NCBI RefSeq assembly: GCF_029968035.1
Contig: NZ_JASCIQ010000014.1
Span: forward strand, 62,001-126,000
Origin: Streptomyces cavernicola
Lineage (GTDB): Bacteria > Actinomycetota > Actinomycetes > Streptomycetales > Streptomycetaceae
Reading direction: 5' to 3'
Length of the DNA stretch: 64,000 nucleotides
Below the pieces are notes generated by a model. It saw only the letters and a program-made list of their open reading frames with translations, made no database searches and was not told where the DNA came from. The first letter of the stretch is position 1. Each line of letters starts with the position of its first letter. The position numbers and the translations under genes were made by a program. Positions 32,317-40,899 of the stretch are shown here, one piece after another.

Positions 32317-33357
32317 TCAGCCGTTGGGCAGGATCACCGCGCGGCCGTTGATCTTCCCTGCGTGCAGCCGCTCGTACGCCTCGGGCGCGTCGTCCATGCC
32401 GTACTTCTCCACGTGCACCTCGACGGCTCCCGCGCGGGCCAGGTCGAGCACCTCGACGAGCTCGGCCCGGGTGCCCCAGTACGGCGAGCAGACCCTGGCC
32501 TCGTAAGGGACCGCACCGAAGCCGACCGGGAGGGCGCCGCCGCCGAGGCCGACGATCGTCACGTCGCCCTCCACGGCGACCATCGCGCCCGCCGAGGTGA
32601 CCGTCGGCTGGGCGCCCACGAAGTCCAGGACGACCTCCGCGCCCTGGCCGCCGGTCAGCTCGCGCACCGCTGCGGCGGCCGCGGCGTCGGACAGAACCGC
32701 CTCGTGCGCGCCCACGGCGCGGGCGAGGTCGAGCTTCTCCTGGGTGACGTCGAGGGCGACAACCCGCACCGCGGTCATGGCGCGCAGCAGCTGGATGGCG
32801 ACATGGCCGAGCCCGCCCGTGCCGATGACGACGGCCGTGGTGCCGGGCAGCAGCTTGGGCAGGGACATCTTGATCGAGTGGTACGGGGTGAGGCCCGCGT
32901 CGGTCAGGGGCACGGCCTGCACGGGGTCGAGGCCGCCCAGCGGGACGAGGTGCCGGGGGCTGTCGACGATCATGTGCTCGGCGATGGCTCCGGGGGCGCC
33001 GAGTCCGGGCGGTCTGATGCCGAGTTCGGCGGCCCGCAGGCAGTAGTTCTCCTTGCCCTGGGCGCACATGTGGCAGCTGCCGCAGCCCCAGGGCCCGTAG
33101 ACCGCGACGGCGTCGCCGACCGCGAAACCCGTCACGCCGTCGCCGAGCGCCGCCACCGTGCCGACGCCCTCGTGGCCGAGGGTGAGGGGCAGCGGGAACG
33201 GCAGCTGTTCGGCGGGCCAGCTCATCACGGCGATGTCGGAGTGGCAGACACCGGCCGCGGTGACCTTCAGCAGCACCTCGCCGGGGCCGGGCTCGGGATC
33301 GGCGACGGTGACGACTTCGGGGGCTGCGCCCACGGCGCGGTACTGCAGTGCCTTCAT
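32317..33357 (-). CDS. Zinc-dependent NAD(P) alcohol dehydrogenase
   Basis: 346 residues from ATG at 33357. Catalytic zinc ligands are Cys38 (GVCHSD), His62 with Glu63 (LGHEGVG) and Asp/Cys later. The structural zinc loop has four Cys in GCGSCHMCAQGKENYC. The nucleotide-binding motif is VIGTGGLGHVAIQ. It belongs to the medium-chain alcohol dehydrogenases and should interconvert an alcohol and an aldehyde. The exact substrate is not evident. It is upstream of the hypothetical gene at 31826 on the same strand. Confidence 0.9.
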   Translation of the reverse strand: MKALQYRAVGAAPEVVTVADPEPGPGEVLLKVTAAGVCHSDIAVMSWPAEQLPFPLPLTLGHEGVGTVAALGDGVTGFAVGDAVAVYGPWGCGSCHMCAQGKENYCLRAAELGIRPPGLGAPGAIAEHMIVDSPRHLVPLGGLDPVQAVPLTDAGLTPYHSIKMSLPKLLPGTTAVVIGTGGLGHVAIQLLRAMTAVRVVALDVTQEKLDLARAVGAHEAVLSDAAAAAAVRELTGGQGAEVVLDFVGAQPTVTSAGAMVAVEGDVTIVGLGGGALPVGFGAVPYEARVCSPYWGTRAELVEVLDLARAGAVEVHVEKYGMDDAPEAYERLHAGKINGRAVILPNG

Positions 33358-33501
33358 GACGCGTTCCTTCCGGCAGTTGCCTCAGGCCTTACGGACACGG
33401 CCCAGTTCATGATGTTGCACCCCGGGACGCGCCGCACTGTGAGCCGGTGACAAGCCCCCTCCCGCGATCAGCCGGACGACCTGAATCCGGACCCGGGGGC
33501 C

Positions 33502-33801
33502 TCATGGGGTGTCACGGGCGTCTCCCGCCCAGTCCCAGTGGGCGGGGTCGCCGGGGCGTGGGTCGTAGAGCGCCCGGCCCGCGGCCCCGAACCGGCCGAG
33601 CTCCGTCTCGAGCGCGACACCCGTCTCCGTCTCCTCCGGCGGCCGGCCCGTGACGTCCAGGAGCAGTCCGTCCAGCGGGCCGCCCACCAACTGGGCGTAG
33701 GTCCGGCCGGGTTGGGGTCCTCGGCGGGGGTCGTCGTGGTCCTGGCCGTAGACCCGGCCGCGGAGCAGCTCCTCGCCCTCGTCCATCCTGTCCATGTCCA
33801 T
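33502..33801 (-). CDS. Small hypothetical protein
   Basis: 99 residues from ATG at 33801; GTG and TTG starts upstream (to 33831) are in frame. The start MDMDRMDEGEELLRGRVYG is followed by DDPRRGPQPGRTYAQLVGGPLDGLLLDV, a pattern seen in small actinobacterial proteins of unknown role. It ends HWDWAGDARDTP. No motif, signal peptide or membrane helix. It is on the same strand as the downstream dehydrogenase but separated by about 145 bases. Confidence 0.55.
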   Translation of the reverse strand: MDMDRMDEGEELLRGRVYGQDHDDPRRGPQPGRTYAQLVGGPLDGLLLDVTGRPPEETETGVALETELGRFGAAGRALYDPRPGDPAHWDWAGDARDTP

Positions 33802-33867
33802 GCGCCCCAGCGTCGCAGCCACCAATGACAACGCCCTCGGCCGTACGACGGGACTTCCCGGATACGG

Positions 33868-34542
33868 CTAGCGGATCCGGTCGATCCGGTCGTAGATCAG
33901 CGCGAGGGTGCCGTGTGCGTCGGCGGTCTGGCTGACGAGTTCCCACTTGCCTGCGGGGAGCCCGTCGTCGAAGAGGCGGGGGCCGCCGCCGAGGAAGAGC
34001 GGGAAGACGGTGAGCGCCATGCGGTCGACCTTGTCCGCGGCGAGCAGCGCCTTGATGACGCTGGCGCTGGACAGGACGAGGATGTCGCCGCCCTCGGTGG
34101 CCTTGAGGTCGTCGGCCGCTTCGGCGGTCGGTTTGTCGACGATCGTCGTGTGCTGCCAGGGCGCCTCGCTGAGGGTGGAGGACAGGACGACCTTGTCGGC
34201 GCCGACGAGCCACTTCGCGAAGGCCTCGTCGCGCGGGTCGGCGCCCTCCATGCCGATGACGCCGGGCCAGAACCCCAGGAACCCTTCGGCGTTGACCCGC
34301 CCGAGCAGGGCCGTCGTCGCCGGCTCGCAGAGGCTGACCATCAGGTCGCGGGCCACGTCGGTGTGCGCGTACGGCAGCACCCAGCTCATGTCGAGGGGGT
34401 TGTCGGGCGCCGCGTAGTGGCCGTCGAGGGAGAGGCTCATGTTGGTGACGATGCGGCGGCCGTGCTGCCGGGGCTCCTGGGACTGCTCGGGCTGCTGGGA
34501 CTGCTGGGGCTGCTGGGACTGCTGTGTGGTCTCGCGTGACAT
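33868..34542 (-). CDS. Dihydrofolate reductase family protein with a Gln-rich head
   Basis: 224 residues from ATG at 34542. A low-complexity QQSQQP/EQSQEP head (residues 6-25), encoded by tandem CTGCTGGGA-type repeats, precedes the family start RRIVTNMSLSLDGHYAAP. The remaining signatures are ILVLSSASVIKALL and FPLFLGGGPRLFDDG. It probably reduces a pterin-like or other small substrate with NADPH, but the reaction is unknown. It lies 53 bases downstream of the ArsR-SRPBCC gene on the same strand, so both likely form one operon. The head could be removed by starting at the internal Met35. Confidence 0.83.
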   Translation of the reverse strand: MSRETTQQSQQPQQSQQPEQSQEPRQHGRRIVTNMSLSLDGHYAAPDNPLDMSWVLPYAHTDVARDLMVSLCEPATTALLGRVNAEGFLGFWPGVIGMEGADPRDEAFAKWLVGADKVVLSSTLSEAPWQHTTIVDKPTAEAADDLKATEGGDILVLSSASVIKALLAADKVDRMALTVFPLFLGGGPRLFDDGLPAGKWELVSQTADAHGTLALIYDRIDRIR

Positions 34543-34595
34543 TCCGTGCTCCCTGGGTCGTCGAGTTGTCGAGTTGTCGAGTCGTAGGCAGTGCT

Positions 34596-35405
34596 TCAGT
34601 CGAGGTTGCTCGCGAGCTTGTCGAGGCTCTGGCCGAAACCGAGTTCGATGCCGGCGACGAAGTCCGCGGAGTCGACCGCGCTGTCGGTGATGCGGTAGCG
34701 GACGTCGAGGTCGGTGCCCGCGTCCGTGGGCGTGAGGGCGAGGTCGACGTGGGCGGTGAAGGCGGTGCCGCCGTCGGGCAGGTGCGGGGAGAGCCGGTAG
34801 GCGAGGCGCTCGCCGGGGCGGGCCTCCTCGACGGCCCCCTCACCGCGTCCGGCGACCGCGTCGGTGCCGTCGGCGTCCTCCACGTCCCGGTACTCCAGGA
34901 CGACCCGCCCGCCCGGCCGCGCCTCGAAGACCAGCTCGGACACCTTCAGGTCGGCCGGCGTCCACCAGCGGCGGAGCAGCTCGGGCTCGGTCAGGTGGCG
35001 CCAGACCAGCTCGGGGCTCGCGGCGAGGGACCGGTGGAAGTCGAAGGTCCGGCCGTCCGCCCAGCCCTGCCGCTCGGCCGCGCTGCGTTCCGCGGCGACG
35101 CTGCGCCCGTGGCGCTCGTACGTCTCGTGCGCCCCGCCCTCCCGCTCCACGGTGTCCGCCAGGCCGGCGAGGGCGGTCGCCAGCTCCCGCAGCGGCGTGG
35201 GCCGGAGGGTGTAGATACGGCGCTGCCCGATGCGCTCGGCGGTGACGAAGCCGGCCCGCTCCAGGGTCTGGAGGTGCTTGGTGGTCTGCGGCTGCCGCGC
35301 TTCGGCGAGCTGGGCGAGGACCCCGACGGAGCGGGGCTTCTCGGCCAGCAGACACACGAGCCGCCAGCGCACGGGGTCGGCCAGGGCCGAGAGGAGTGCG
35401 TCCAT
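34596..35405 (-). CDS. ArsR-SRPBCC fusion regulator
   Basis: 269 residues from ATG at 35405. The first 90 residues are an ArsR winged helix (SVGVLAQLAEARQPQTTKHLQTLERAGFV). Residues 115-265 form an AHSA1/SRPBCC lipid- or ligand-binding domain with FDFHRSLAASPELVWRHLTEPELLRRWWTPAD. It probably represses its own operon and the divergent IMPase-like gene, releasing on binding a hydrophobic ligand in the SRPBCC pocket. Three regularly spaced operator copies lie upstream at 35412-35451. The RibD-like gene follows 53 bases downstream. Confidence 0.88.
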   Translation of the reverse strand: MDALLSALADPVRWRLVCLLAEKPRSVGVLAQLAEARQPQTTKHLQTLERAGFVTAERIGQRRIYTLRPTPLRELATALAGLADTVEREGGAHETYERHGRSVAAERSAAERQGWADGRTFDFHRSLAASPELVWRHLTEPELLRRWWTPADLKVSELVFEARPGGRVVLEYRDVEDADGTDAVAGRGEGAVEEARPGERLAYRLSPHLPDGGTAFTAHVDLALTPTDAGTDLDVRYRITDSAVDSADFVAGIELGFGQSLDKLASNLD

Positions 35406-35411
35406 GGATAC

Positions 35412-35451
35412 GAGTATTCCCGCCTGAGAATATTCCTGTCAAGGAATATTC
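35412..35451. promoter_or_regulatory. Three GARTATTC operator copies spaced by exactly 16 bases
   Basis: GAGTATTC at 35412, GAATATTC at 35428 and GAATATTC at 35444 are in phase every 16 bases. The last two are perfect 8-bp palindromes. They fill the gap between the divergent ArsR-SRPBCC and IMPase-like starts, so they are the probable ArsR-type binding sites for both genes. Confidence 0.7.
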
Positions 35452-35473
35452 GGCCCCCGCTACGCTGCCGCAC

Positions 35474-36373
35474 GTGATCAACTCGACTGCGGGCCTTGCC
35501 GGTTCAGACGATGCAGAGGTGGCGGCGGCCGCGGCGCGCGCCGGCGCGGAGGCCGTGAAGGCCCGGTACGGGAAGCCGCTCGACCGCATCGACAAGGGCG
35601 CCGGGGACTTCGCGACCGACGCCGACCTCGCCGCCGAGGAGGCGATCCGCGCCGTCCTGCGCGCCGCGCGCCCCGACGACGCCGTGCTCGGCGAGGAGGG
35701 CGGGCGGCGGGGCGCGGCCGACGCTGCGCGCGAGTGGCTGGTGGACCCCTTGTGCGGCACCCTCAACTACGCGGTCGGCGGGATGCTGGTCGCCGTCAAC
35801 GTGGCCCTGCGCGACGGACCGGCCGCGGTGGCCGATCCGTTCAGCGGCGAGGTGTTCTGCACGGACGGTGCGGCAGCCTGGGTTCGGCGCGACGGAGGCG
35901 ACACACGGCTGACGCCCACGGCGGGCACGCGTTTGGTGGACGTGAACCTGGATCCGCCGTTCCCGAGCGCGCCCGGATTCCGGGCGGTCGACCTGCTCGC
36001 CCACCCCGGGTTCGCGGAACGGTTCCGGCCGCGGGTCGTGTCCACGTCGCTCGCCCTCGCCTGGGTCGCGGCCGGGAAGCGGGCCGCGTACGTCACCGAT
36101 GGCCGTGACCTGGGCGGGAGCGTGCATTTCGCGGCCGGAACAGCGCTGTGCCGGGCCGCGGGCTGCGTCGTCACCGCCCTCGACGGCTCCCCCGTCCACG
36201 GCTCCTCGCTCCACGAATCCCACGTCACCGATTCCCCCAGCTCCGGCTCCCCCGCCGGCCGGGCGGGCAACGGGCTCGTGGCCGCCGCGGACGCCGAGAC
36301 GCATGGGCTGCTGCTCTCGATGATCCGCGAGGGGCGGAGAGACGGACGCTCCTGGCTCGGTGGCAGGCGGTGA
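35474..36373 (+). CDS. Inositol monophosphatase-like protein with altered active site
   Basis: 299 residues from GTG at 35474. The family pattern is clear, with GEEGG (E74, E75), WLVDPLCGTLNYAVG (residues 88-102) and HFAAGTALCRAAG (218-230). In active enzymes the second motif is DPxDGT and the third has Asp before the AAG: here Cys94 and His218 stand in those places. This suggests loss or change of metal binding. The related DPLCGT form is common in streptomycetes, so it may be a separate functional class. It is divergent from the ArsR-SRPBCC gene and shares its operators. Confidence 0.8.
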   Translation: MINSTAGLAGSDDAEVAAAAARAGAEAVKARYGKPLDRIDKGAGDFATDADLAAEEAIRAVLRAARPDDAVLGEEGGRRGAADAAREWLVDPLCGTLNYAVGGMLVAVNVALRDGPAAVADPFSGEVFCTDGAAAWVRRDGGDTRLTPTAGTRLVDVNLDPPFPSAPGFRAVDLLAHPGFAERFRPRVVSTSLALAWVAAGKRAAYVTDGRDLGGSVHFAAGTALCRAAGCVVTALDGSPVHGSSLHESHVTDSPSSGSPAGRAGNGLVAAADAETHGLLLSMIREGRRDGRSWLGGRR

Positions 36374-36892
36374 CGGGCGCTCCTGGCGCGGTGACAGTCG
36401 GGCGTCCAGGAAGGCGCGTTGCCGGAGCCCGGGGCGGGTGGGCTGTGAGGCAGCACGGAAGTCGACATCCCGCGCCCGGAGTCGACGGTCCATGTCGTGC
36501 GCGTTCGACCGGAAGATCCGTACGTCGGCGCTCGCCCGAACTGGCAGCGAGGGTGGGTGAGTTGGACCCGGTACTCCTGGTGGGCGCGAGGCAGTATCCG
36601 TACCTATTGGTCGATGCGTACGGACCGGTGGACTGACTGTTCGTCAAGCGGCAGTCGAAGCGCGCGGCGCGATCGACGTGACCGAGGTGACAGGGGCGGC
36701 CGAGGTGCCCGCTGACCTGCGGCGGGCGGGTGCGTGAGGTGTTCACCTCGTCCGTACGCCCTCTTCACAGTTTTGACCTCGGCGGAGCGGCGTAAATAGG
36801 TTCGATCCCCTAGCACTGCCTGAGCACCACCTGAGCACCACATCCCCTACTCCCCCACACCCCCGCACCCCTCGATCGAACGGAGCTACCCC
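36374..36892 (+). promoter_or_regulatory. Non-coding region with gene fragment and the promoter of the MscS gene
   Basis: The first half has a possible coding remnant around 36562-36636 (LDPVLLVGARQYPYLLVDAYG, then a stop) but no start or partner. Near 36734-36747 is a GAGGTG/CACCTC inverted repeat. A plausible promoter is TTGACC at 36773-36778, an 18-base gap, and TAGGTT at 36797-36802, leaving a leader of about 85 bases before the GTG at 36893. CTGAGCACCAC is directly repeated at about 36819-36840 in the leader. Confidence 0.5.
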
Positions 36893-37906
36893 GTGTCATC
36901 CGTCGACGCGTCCGCGTCGTACCTCCTGAGCAGCAGCGTCACCCCGGACCTCGCCGCCCCGGCCTGGCTGAAGGACAACCTCGGCACGCTCGTGGGTGTT
37001 CCGCTGCGCATCCTCCTGATCGTCCTCGGGGCGATGGTGGTACGCGCACTCGCCAAGCGGGCCATCACCCGCGTCGTGGAGCGCGTGCTCCAGGCCAACG
37101 GCGAGGGCGACGGTCCCCGCCGGTCCACCCGCGGCCCCGCGGTGCTGCAGCGTGACACGTCCCGCGCGGACGAGCGCCGCGAGCAGCGCGCCCGCACGAT
37201 CGGCTCGGTGCTCAGCAGCATCGTGACCATCGTCGTCGCCGTCATGGCCCTGGCCATGGTCCTCGACCAGATCGGCATCGCCCTCGGCCCGCTGCTCGCC
37301 AGCGCCGGTGTGGTCGGTCTGGCGATCGGCTTCGGCGCGCAGAGCCTCGTCGCGGACTACCTGGCCGGCATGCTCATCATGGTCGAGGACCAGTACGGCG
37401 TCGGCGACTCGGTCGACCTGGGCGAGGCCGTCGGCGAGGTCGAGTCCGTCGGCCTGCGCCTCACCCTGGTCCGCGACCTCAACGGCGGCCTGTGGCACAT
37501 CCGCAACGGCGAGATCATGCGCGTCCGCAACGACAGCCAGGAGTGGGCCCGCGCGGTCCTCGACGTGTCCGTGGCCTACGACTCCAACCTGGAGAAGGTC
37601 TTCCAGGTCCTGGAGGAGACCGGCCTCGCGCTGCGCGAGGACAAGGAGTACGAGGGCGTGCTGCTCGAGGACCCGTCGGTGTGGGGCGTGCAGTCCCTCA
37701 ACCCCGACGGTGTCGTCGTGCGCCTCGTCGTGAAGACCGCGCCGCTCAAGCAGTGGGCCGTCACACGTGAGCTGCGCCGCCGCGTCAAGGGCGCCCTGGA
37801 CGAGGCCGGCATCGAGATGCCGTTCCCGCAGCGCACGGTCTGGGTGCGCGGTGGCGGCGGCGACGAGGCCGAGGGCGAGCGGCCCTCGATCCCGCACTCC
37901 CGCTGA
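36893..37906 (+). CDS. mscS: MscS-family mechanosensitive channel
   Basis: 337 residues from GTG at 36893. About three membrane helices are evident in the N-terminal half, the last being the pore-lining VLASAGVVGLAIGFGAQSLVADYLAG (broken here into GLAIGFGAQSLVADYLAG). A beta domain and a C-terminal alpha-beta domain with ALDEAGIEMPFPQRTVWVRG follow. The channel releases solutes on hypo-osmotic shock. A long acidic-basic linker (residues 65-100) between helices is unusual. A good promoter lies about 95 bases upstream. Confidence 0.9.
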   Translation: MSSVDASASYLLSSSVTPDLAAPAWLKDNLGTLVGVPLRILLIVLGAMVVRALAKRAITRVVERVLQANGEGDGPRRSTRGPAVLQRDTSRADERREQRARTIGSVLSSIVTIVVAVMALAMVLDQIGIALGPLLASAGVVGLAIGFGAQSLVADYLAGMLIMVEDQYGVGDSVDLGEAVGEVESVGLRLTLVRDLNGGLWHIRNGEIMRVRNDSQEWARAVLDVSVAYDSNLEKVFQVLEETGLALREDKEYEGVLLEDPSVWGVQSLNPDGVVVRLVVKTAPLKQWAVTRELRRRVKGALDEAGIEMPFPQRTVWVRGGGGDEAEGERPSIPHSR

Positions 37907-38046
37907 GCCTCCGGCCCCCTGCCGTCCCCGTCGACGGCTGCGGCTGACCCGCTCTCCCGGTCCCGGCTTCCCTGCCCGCCCTCGTACGACGGCGGAAGGG
38001 GGGAGCCGGGACCGGCTCTGTTGTGGGGGTACGTAGGCTCCACCGC

Positions 38047-38541
38047 ATGACCGCCGACCACAGCCCCCGCCCCCGCCCCGACGCCGCGCCGCTCACGCGC
38101 GACGCGTTCCGGCGTCTGCACCCCATCAGTGAGCCCAGGCCGCTGCCGGTCCCGCCCGAGCGGGTATGGACCGACACGGAGTGGGACCGCATCCGACGCG
38201 GCTACCACGCCTGGTCGATGGACGAGAAGTGGAACGTCTTCGCCGAGGGCCACACCCTCTTCCTGCACCGGAGCACGACCGGCCGCGGCATGTACGAGGC
38301 GACCTTCGCGCCCGTGCCCGAGGGTGGCCTGCGGATCGCCTCCGCCCTGGTCGAGGGCGACCCGAAGCGCTACAGGTCGATGGGCGACGCGTACGACCGT
38401 CTGATGCTGGAGCTCGTCGTCAGTGCGATCGTCCTGGGCGAGCCCGCCACCGAACTCCGCGCCCAGCTGAAGGAGTTGAGCCGACCCGGCGCGGCGGCAG
38501 CCTTCGAGCACAGCGCGCTGGGGCTGCGCTCGAAGACCTAG
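38047..38541 (+). CDS. Hypothetical protein ending at a MITE insertion site
   Basis: 164 residues from ATG at 38047. The sequence has VWTDTEWDRIRRGYHAWSMDEKWNVFAEG followed by LFLHRSTTGRGMYEA and a C-terminal helix, a pattern shared with small actinobacterial hypothetical proteins. Function unknown. The stop TAG (38539-38541) is part of the CTAG at which a MITE-like element is inserted (38538-38796), so the insertion appears to have left the coding sequence intact. Confidence 0.65.
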   Translation: MTADHSPRPRPDAAPLTRDAFRRLHPISEPRPLPVPPERVWTDTEWDRIRRGYHAWSMDEKWNVFAEGHTLFLHRSTTGRGMYEATFAPVPEGGLRIASALVEGDPKRYRSMGDAYDRLMLELVVSAIVLGEPATELRAQLKELSRPGAAAAFEHSALGLRSKT

Positions 38542-38796
38542 GCCGTGTCCGGAAAGTCCCGCCTGCCCCGCGACGCCTGGCACGCGCCCCCAAGCTCTCG
38601 GCTCCGCTCGAGCAGGGAGGTGCCCCCTTCGCCGCACCGGGCAAACGCCCAAGTGCATCCAGTACGAGGGCGTGTACCCGGCACGCCGAGAGCACGCTCC
38701 CCCAAGCTCTCGGCTCCGCTCGAGCAGGGGGGACCCCCATGACGCCGCAGGGCCCGCCCTCCGGGCGGACGACGGGACTTTACGGACACGACCTAG
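38538..38796 (+). mobile_element. MITE-like element 1, inserted at a CTAG stop codon
   Basis: A 259-bp element bounded by CTAG on both sides, with terminal inverted repeats of about 27 bp starting CCTAGGCCGTGTCCGGAAAG (left) and ending in the mirror with a few changes. Inside are two copies of a hairpin around CTCTCGGCTCCGCTCGAG. No transposase ORF. The CTAG duplication and tips resemble IS5-family (IS427-type) ends, so it may be mobilised in trans by such an element; this is inference. A nearly identical copy lies inverted at 43009-43228, without the second hairpin. Confidence 0.8.
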
Positions 38797-38856
38797 GACC
38801 TGTCGTTCGGATCTCGCCGGGGGCGCCGGCCCTGGCACGCGCGTGCCCCGCCTCCC

Positions 38857-39483
38857 TCAGGCGTTACCCGTGGCCTTCGGCCGGTAGCGCAGCAGTACGT
38901 TGCCCGAGCGGAACGCGGTCACGGCACCGGCCTCCAAGTCGACGCGGTCCTTGAGCCCCGCGTACAGGCTCCGGCCCTCGCCGAGGAGGACGGGGTGGAC
39001 CAGGATCCGCAGCTCGTCCACCAGGCCCTGCTCGAGGAGGCTCGCGGTGAGGCCCGAGCTGCCGAAGACCGCGACGTCGCCTTCGGGTGTCTCGGCGCGC
39101 AGCCGGGCCACCTCGGCGGGCAGGTCGGCGCCGTCGACGGTGCGGCTGCCCTGCCAGGGCGGGACGGTCGTACGGCTCGTCACCACCGTCTTGGGCACCG
39201 CGTTCATGAACGCCGTCACCTCGGGCATCCGCGCGGCCGCCTCCTGCGACGTCCAGACCTCCGCGAAGTGCTCGTACGTGCGCCTGCCGAGGAGCAGGGC
39301 GCCCACCTCGCGGGTCTGGCGCAGGTTCCAGTCGAAGAACTCCTCGTCGTACAGGCCCCAGCCCAGCTCGCCGCCCGGCCCCTCGTGATAGCCGTCGAGC
39401 GAGCAGAACTGGAACGCGAACACCCGCTGCCCTGTGTGCGCGGCCTGCGGCTCCCGGCGCGGCGGTGTCGTGGGGTGGGTCAT
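38857..39483 (-). CDS. Dihydrofolate reductase family (RibD C-terminal-like) protein
   Basis: 208 residues from ATG at 39483, preceded by AAGGAGA. The family start VFAFQFCSLDGYHEG is followed by GLYDEEFFDWN, then AVFGSSGLTASLLEQGLVDEL and VHPVLLGEGRSLYAG. It is a presumed NADPH-dependent reductase of unknown substrate, the third member in this window. A strand-divergent sugar-binding lipoprotein gene begins at 39723. There is no obvious regulator next to it. Confidence 0.84.
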   Translation of the reverse strand: MTHPTTPPRREPQAAHTGQRVFAFQFCSLDGYHEGPGGELGWGLYDEEFFDWNLRQTREVGALLLGRRTYEHFAEVWTSQEAAARMPEVTAFMNAVPKTVVTSRTTVPPWQGSRTVDGADLPAEVARLRAETPEGDVAVFGSSGLTASLLEQGLVDELRILVHPVLLGEGRSLYAGLKDRVDLEAGAVTAFRSGNVLLRYRPKATGNA

Positions 39484-39722
39484 CTGGTCTCCTTCGGCTC
39501 GTGCGTGCGTACTCATGCTTGCTGAGCTTTCCCGGACGGGGCCGTACCACGGGCGCCCGTCCGAGGGTGGACTGCCGCAGGAGGCGTAACTCATCGGCGG
39601 GGAACACCGAGCAGCCTCGGGCCGGTTGCGGTGTGGCTTCAGCTCTTGACTCGGGTGGGGCGACCGAGTTTGCTGCCCTCCATTCGGCCGCACCGTCGCG
39701 GCCTGGTCAGGGAGGCGCCTAC

Positions 39723-40850
39723 ATGAACCCGCGCATGCGATGCACCGCCGCAACCTGCATCGCATCCGTCCAGCTGGTCACGCTCACGGCCTGCGGGAGC
39801 CTGCTGCCCGGCGGCGAGAGCCCCAGCAGCCCGGCCGCACGCAAGGGCGACGACGTGACGATCGGACTGCTGCTCCCGGAGAAGGACACGGCCCGCTACG
39901 AGAAGTTCGACCGGCCGATCATCGAGCAGCAGGTCAAAGAGCTCACCGGCGGCCAGGGCCGGGTCGTGTACGCCAACGCCGACCAGGACGCGAAGCGGCA
40001 GAGCAGTCAGATGCGTTCGATGGTCGACGACAAGGTGGACACGATCCTCGTGGACCCGGTCGACGCCCACGCCATCGCCCCTTCCGTACGGGCCGCCAAG
40101 GCCGCGGGTGTGCACGTCATCGCGTACGACCGCCTGGCGGAGGGCCCGATCGACGCGTACATCGGCTTCGACAACGAGCTGGTCGGCGAGGTGCAGGGGA
40201 AGGCGATCCTGGACGCGCTCGGCGACGACGCGACGAAGAAGAGCAAGGTCGTGATGGTGAACGGCTCACCGACCGACCCGAACAGCGCGCAGTACAAGGA
40301 GGGCGCGCGCAGCCGCCTCGCGCTCACCGTGACGATCGCCAAGTCGTACGCCACCGCGGGCTGGAAGCCGGAGAACGCCAAGGCCCACATGGAGCGGGCG
40401 ATCTCCGACCTCGGCGTCGAGAACATCGCGGCGGTCTACTCCGCGAACGACGGCATGGCCGGCGGCATCGTCCAGGCCTTGAAGGAGGCGGGCGTCACGG
40501 AACTTCCTCCGGTGACCGGCCAGGACGCCGAACTCGCCGCCGTACGACGGATTTTGACGGGCGATCAGTACATGAGCGTGTACAAGCCCTATACGGAGGA
40601 GGCCGCGACCGCGGCCGAGATGGCGGTGCGGATCTCGCAGGGGCGCAACATCGAGTTCGAGGCGATGACCGCCGACCGCGTGGACAGCCCGACCGCCAAG
40701 GACGTGCGTGCCCACACGGTGGTGGTGGAGCCGATGACCCGCAAGAACATCGAGAGCACCGTCGTCAAGGACGGCATCTTCAAGGTGTCGGACATCTGCA
40801 CACCGAAGTACGCGGTCGCGTGCGCGGAGGCGGGGCTGACGGAGGACTGA
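39723..40850 (+). CDS. Sugar ABC transporter substrate-binding lipoprotein
   Basis: 375 residues from ATG at 39723, preceded by GGAGG. A short signal peptide ends at lipobox LTAC with Cys24, so the protein is anchored on the outside of the membrane. The mature part is a type I periplasmic-binding fold like the xylose/ribose-binding family (XylF/ChvE type), with VDTILVDPVDAHAIAPSVRAAKAAG and VYSANDGMAGGIVQALKEAG. No permease or ATPase gene is next to it, so it may serve a remote transporter or act as a sensor. Confidence 0.88.
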   Translation: MNPRMRCTAATCIASVQLVTLTACGSLLPGGESPSSPAARKGDDVTIGLLLPEKDTARYEKFDRPIIEQQVKELTGGQGRVVYANADQDAKRQSSQMRSMVDDKVDTILVDPVDAHAIAPSVRAAKAAGVHVIAYDRLAEGPIDAYIGFDNELVGEVQGKAILDALGDDATKKSKVVMVNGSPTDPNSAQYKEGARSRLALTVTIAKSYATAGWKPENAKAHMERAISDLGVENIAAVYSANDGMAGGIVQALKEAGVTELPPVTGQDAELAAVRRILTGDQYMSVYKPYTEEAATAAEMAVRISQGRNIEFEAMTADRVDSPTAKDVRAHTVVVEPMTRKNIESTVVKDGIFKVSDICTPKYAVACAEAGLTED

Positions 40851-40899
40851 TCGCGCCCCCTCTCTGGCTCTGCCCCCTCTGCCCCGGCGCCGCACTGCG

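Noticed and set aside
36562..36636. Possible small gene ending at 36636
   Set aside because: Only about 25 codons look protein-like, with no start, ribosome site or upstream continuation. Kept as a possible remnant in the region note only.
36734..36747. GAGGTG/CACCTC inverted repeat as operator
   Set aside because: Six-base arms and location upstream of a better-supported promoter give too little evidence for a separate operator call.
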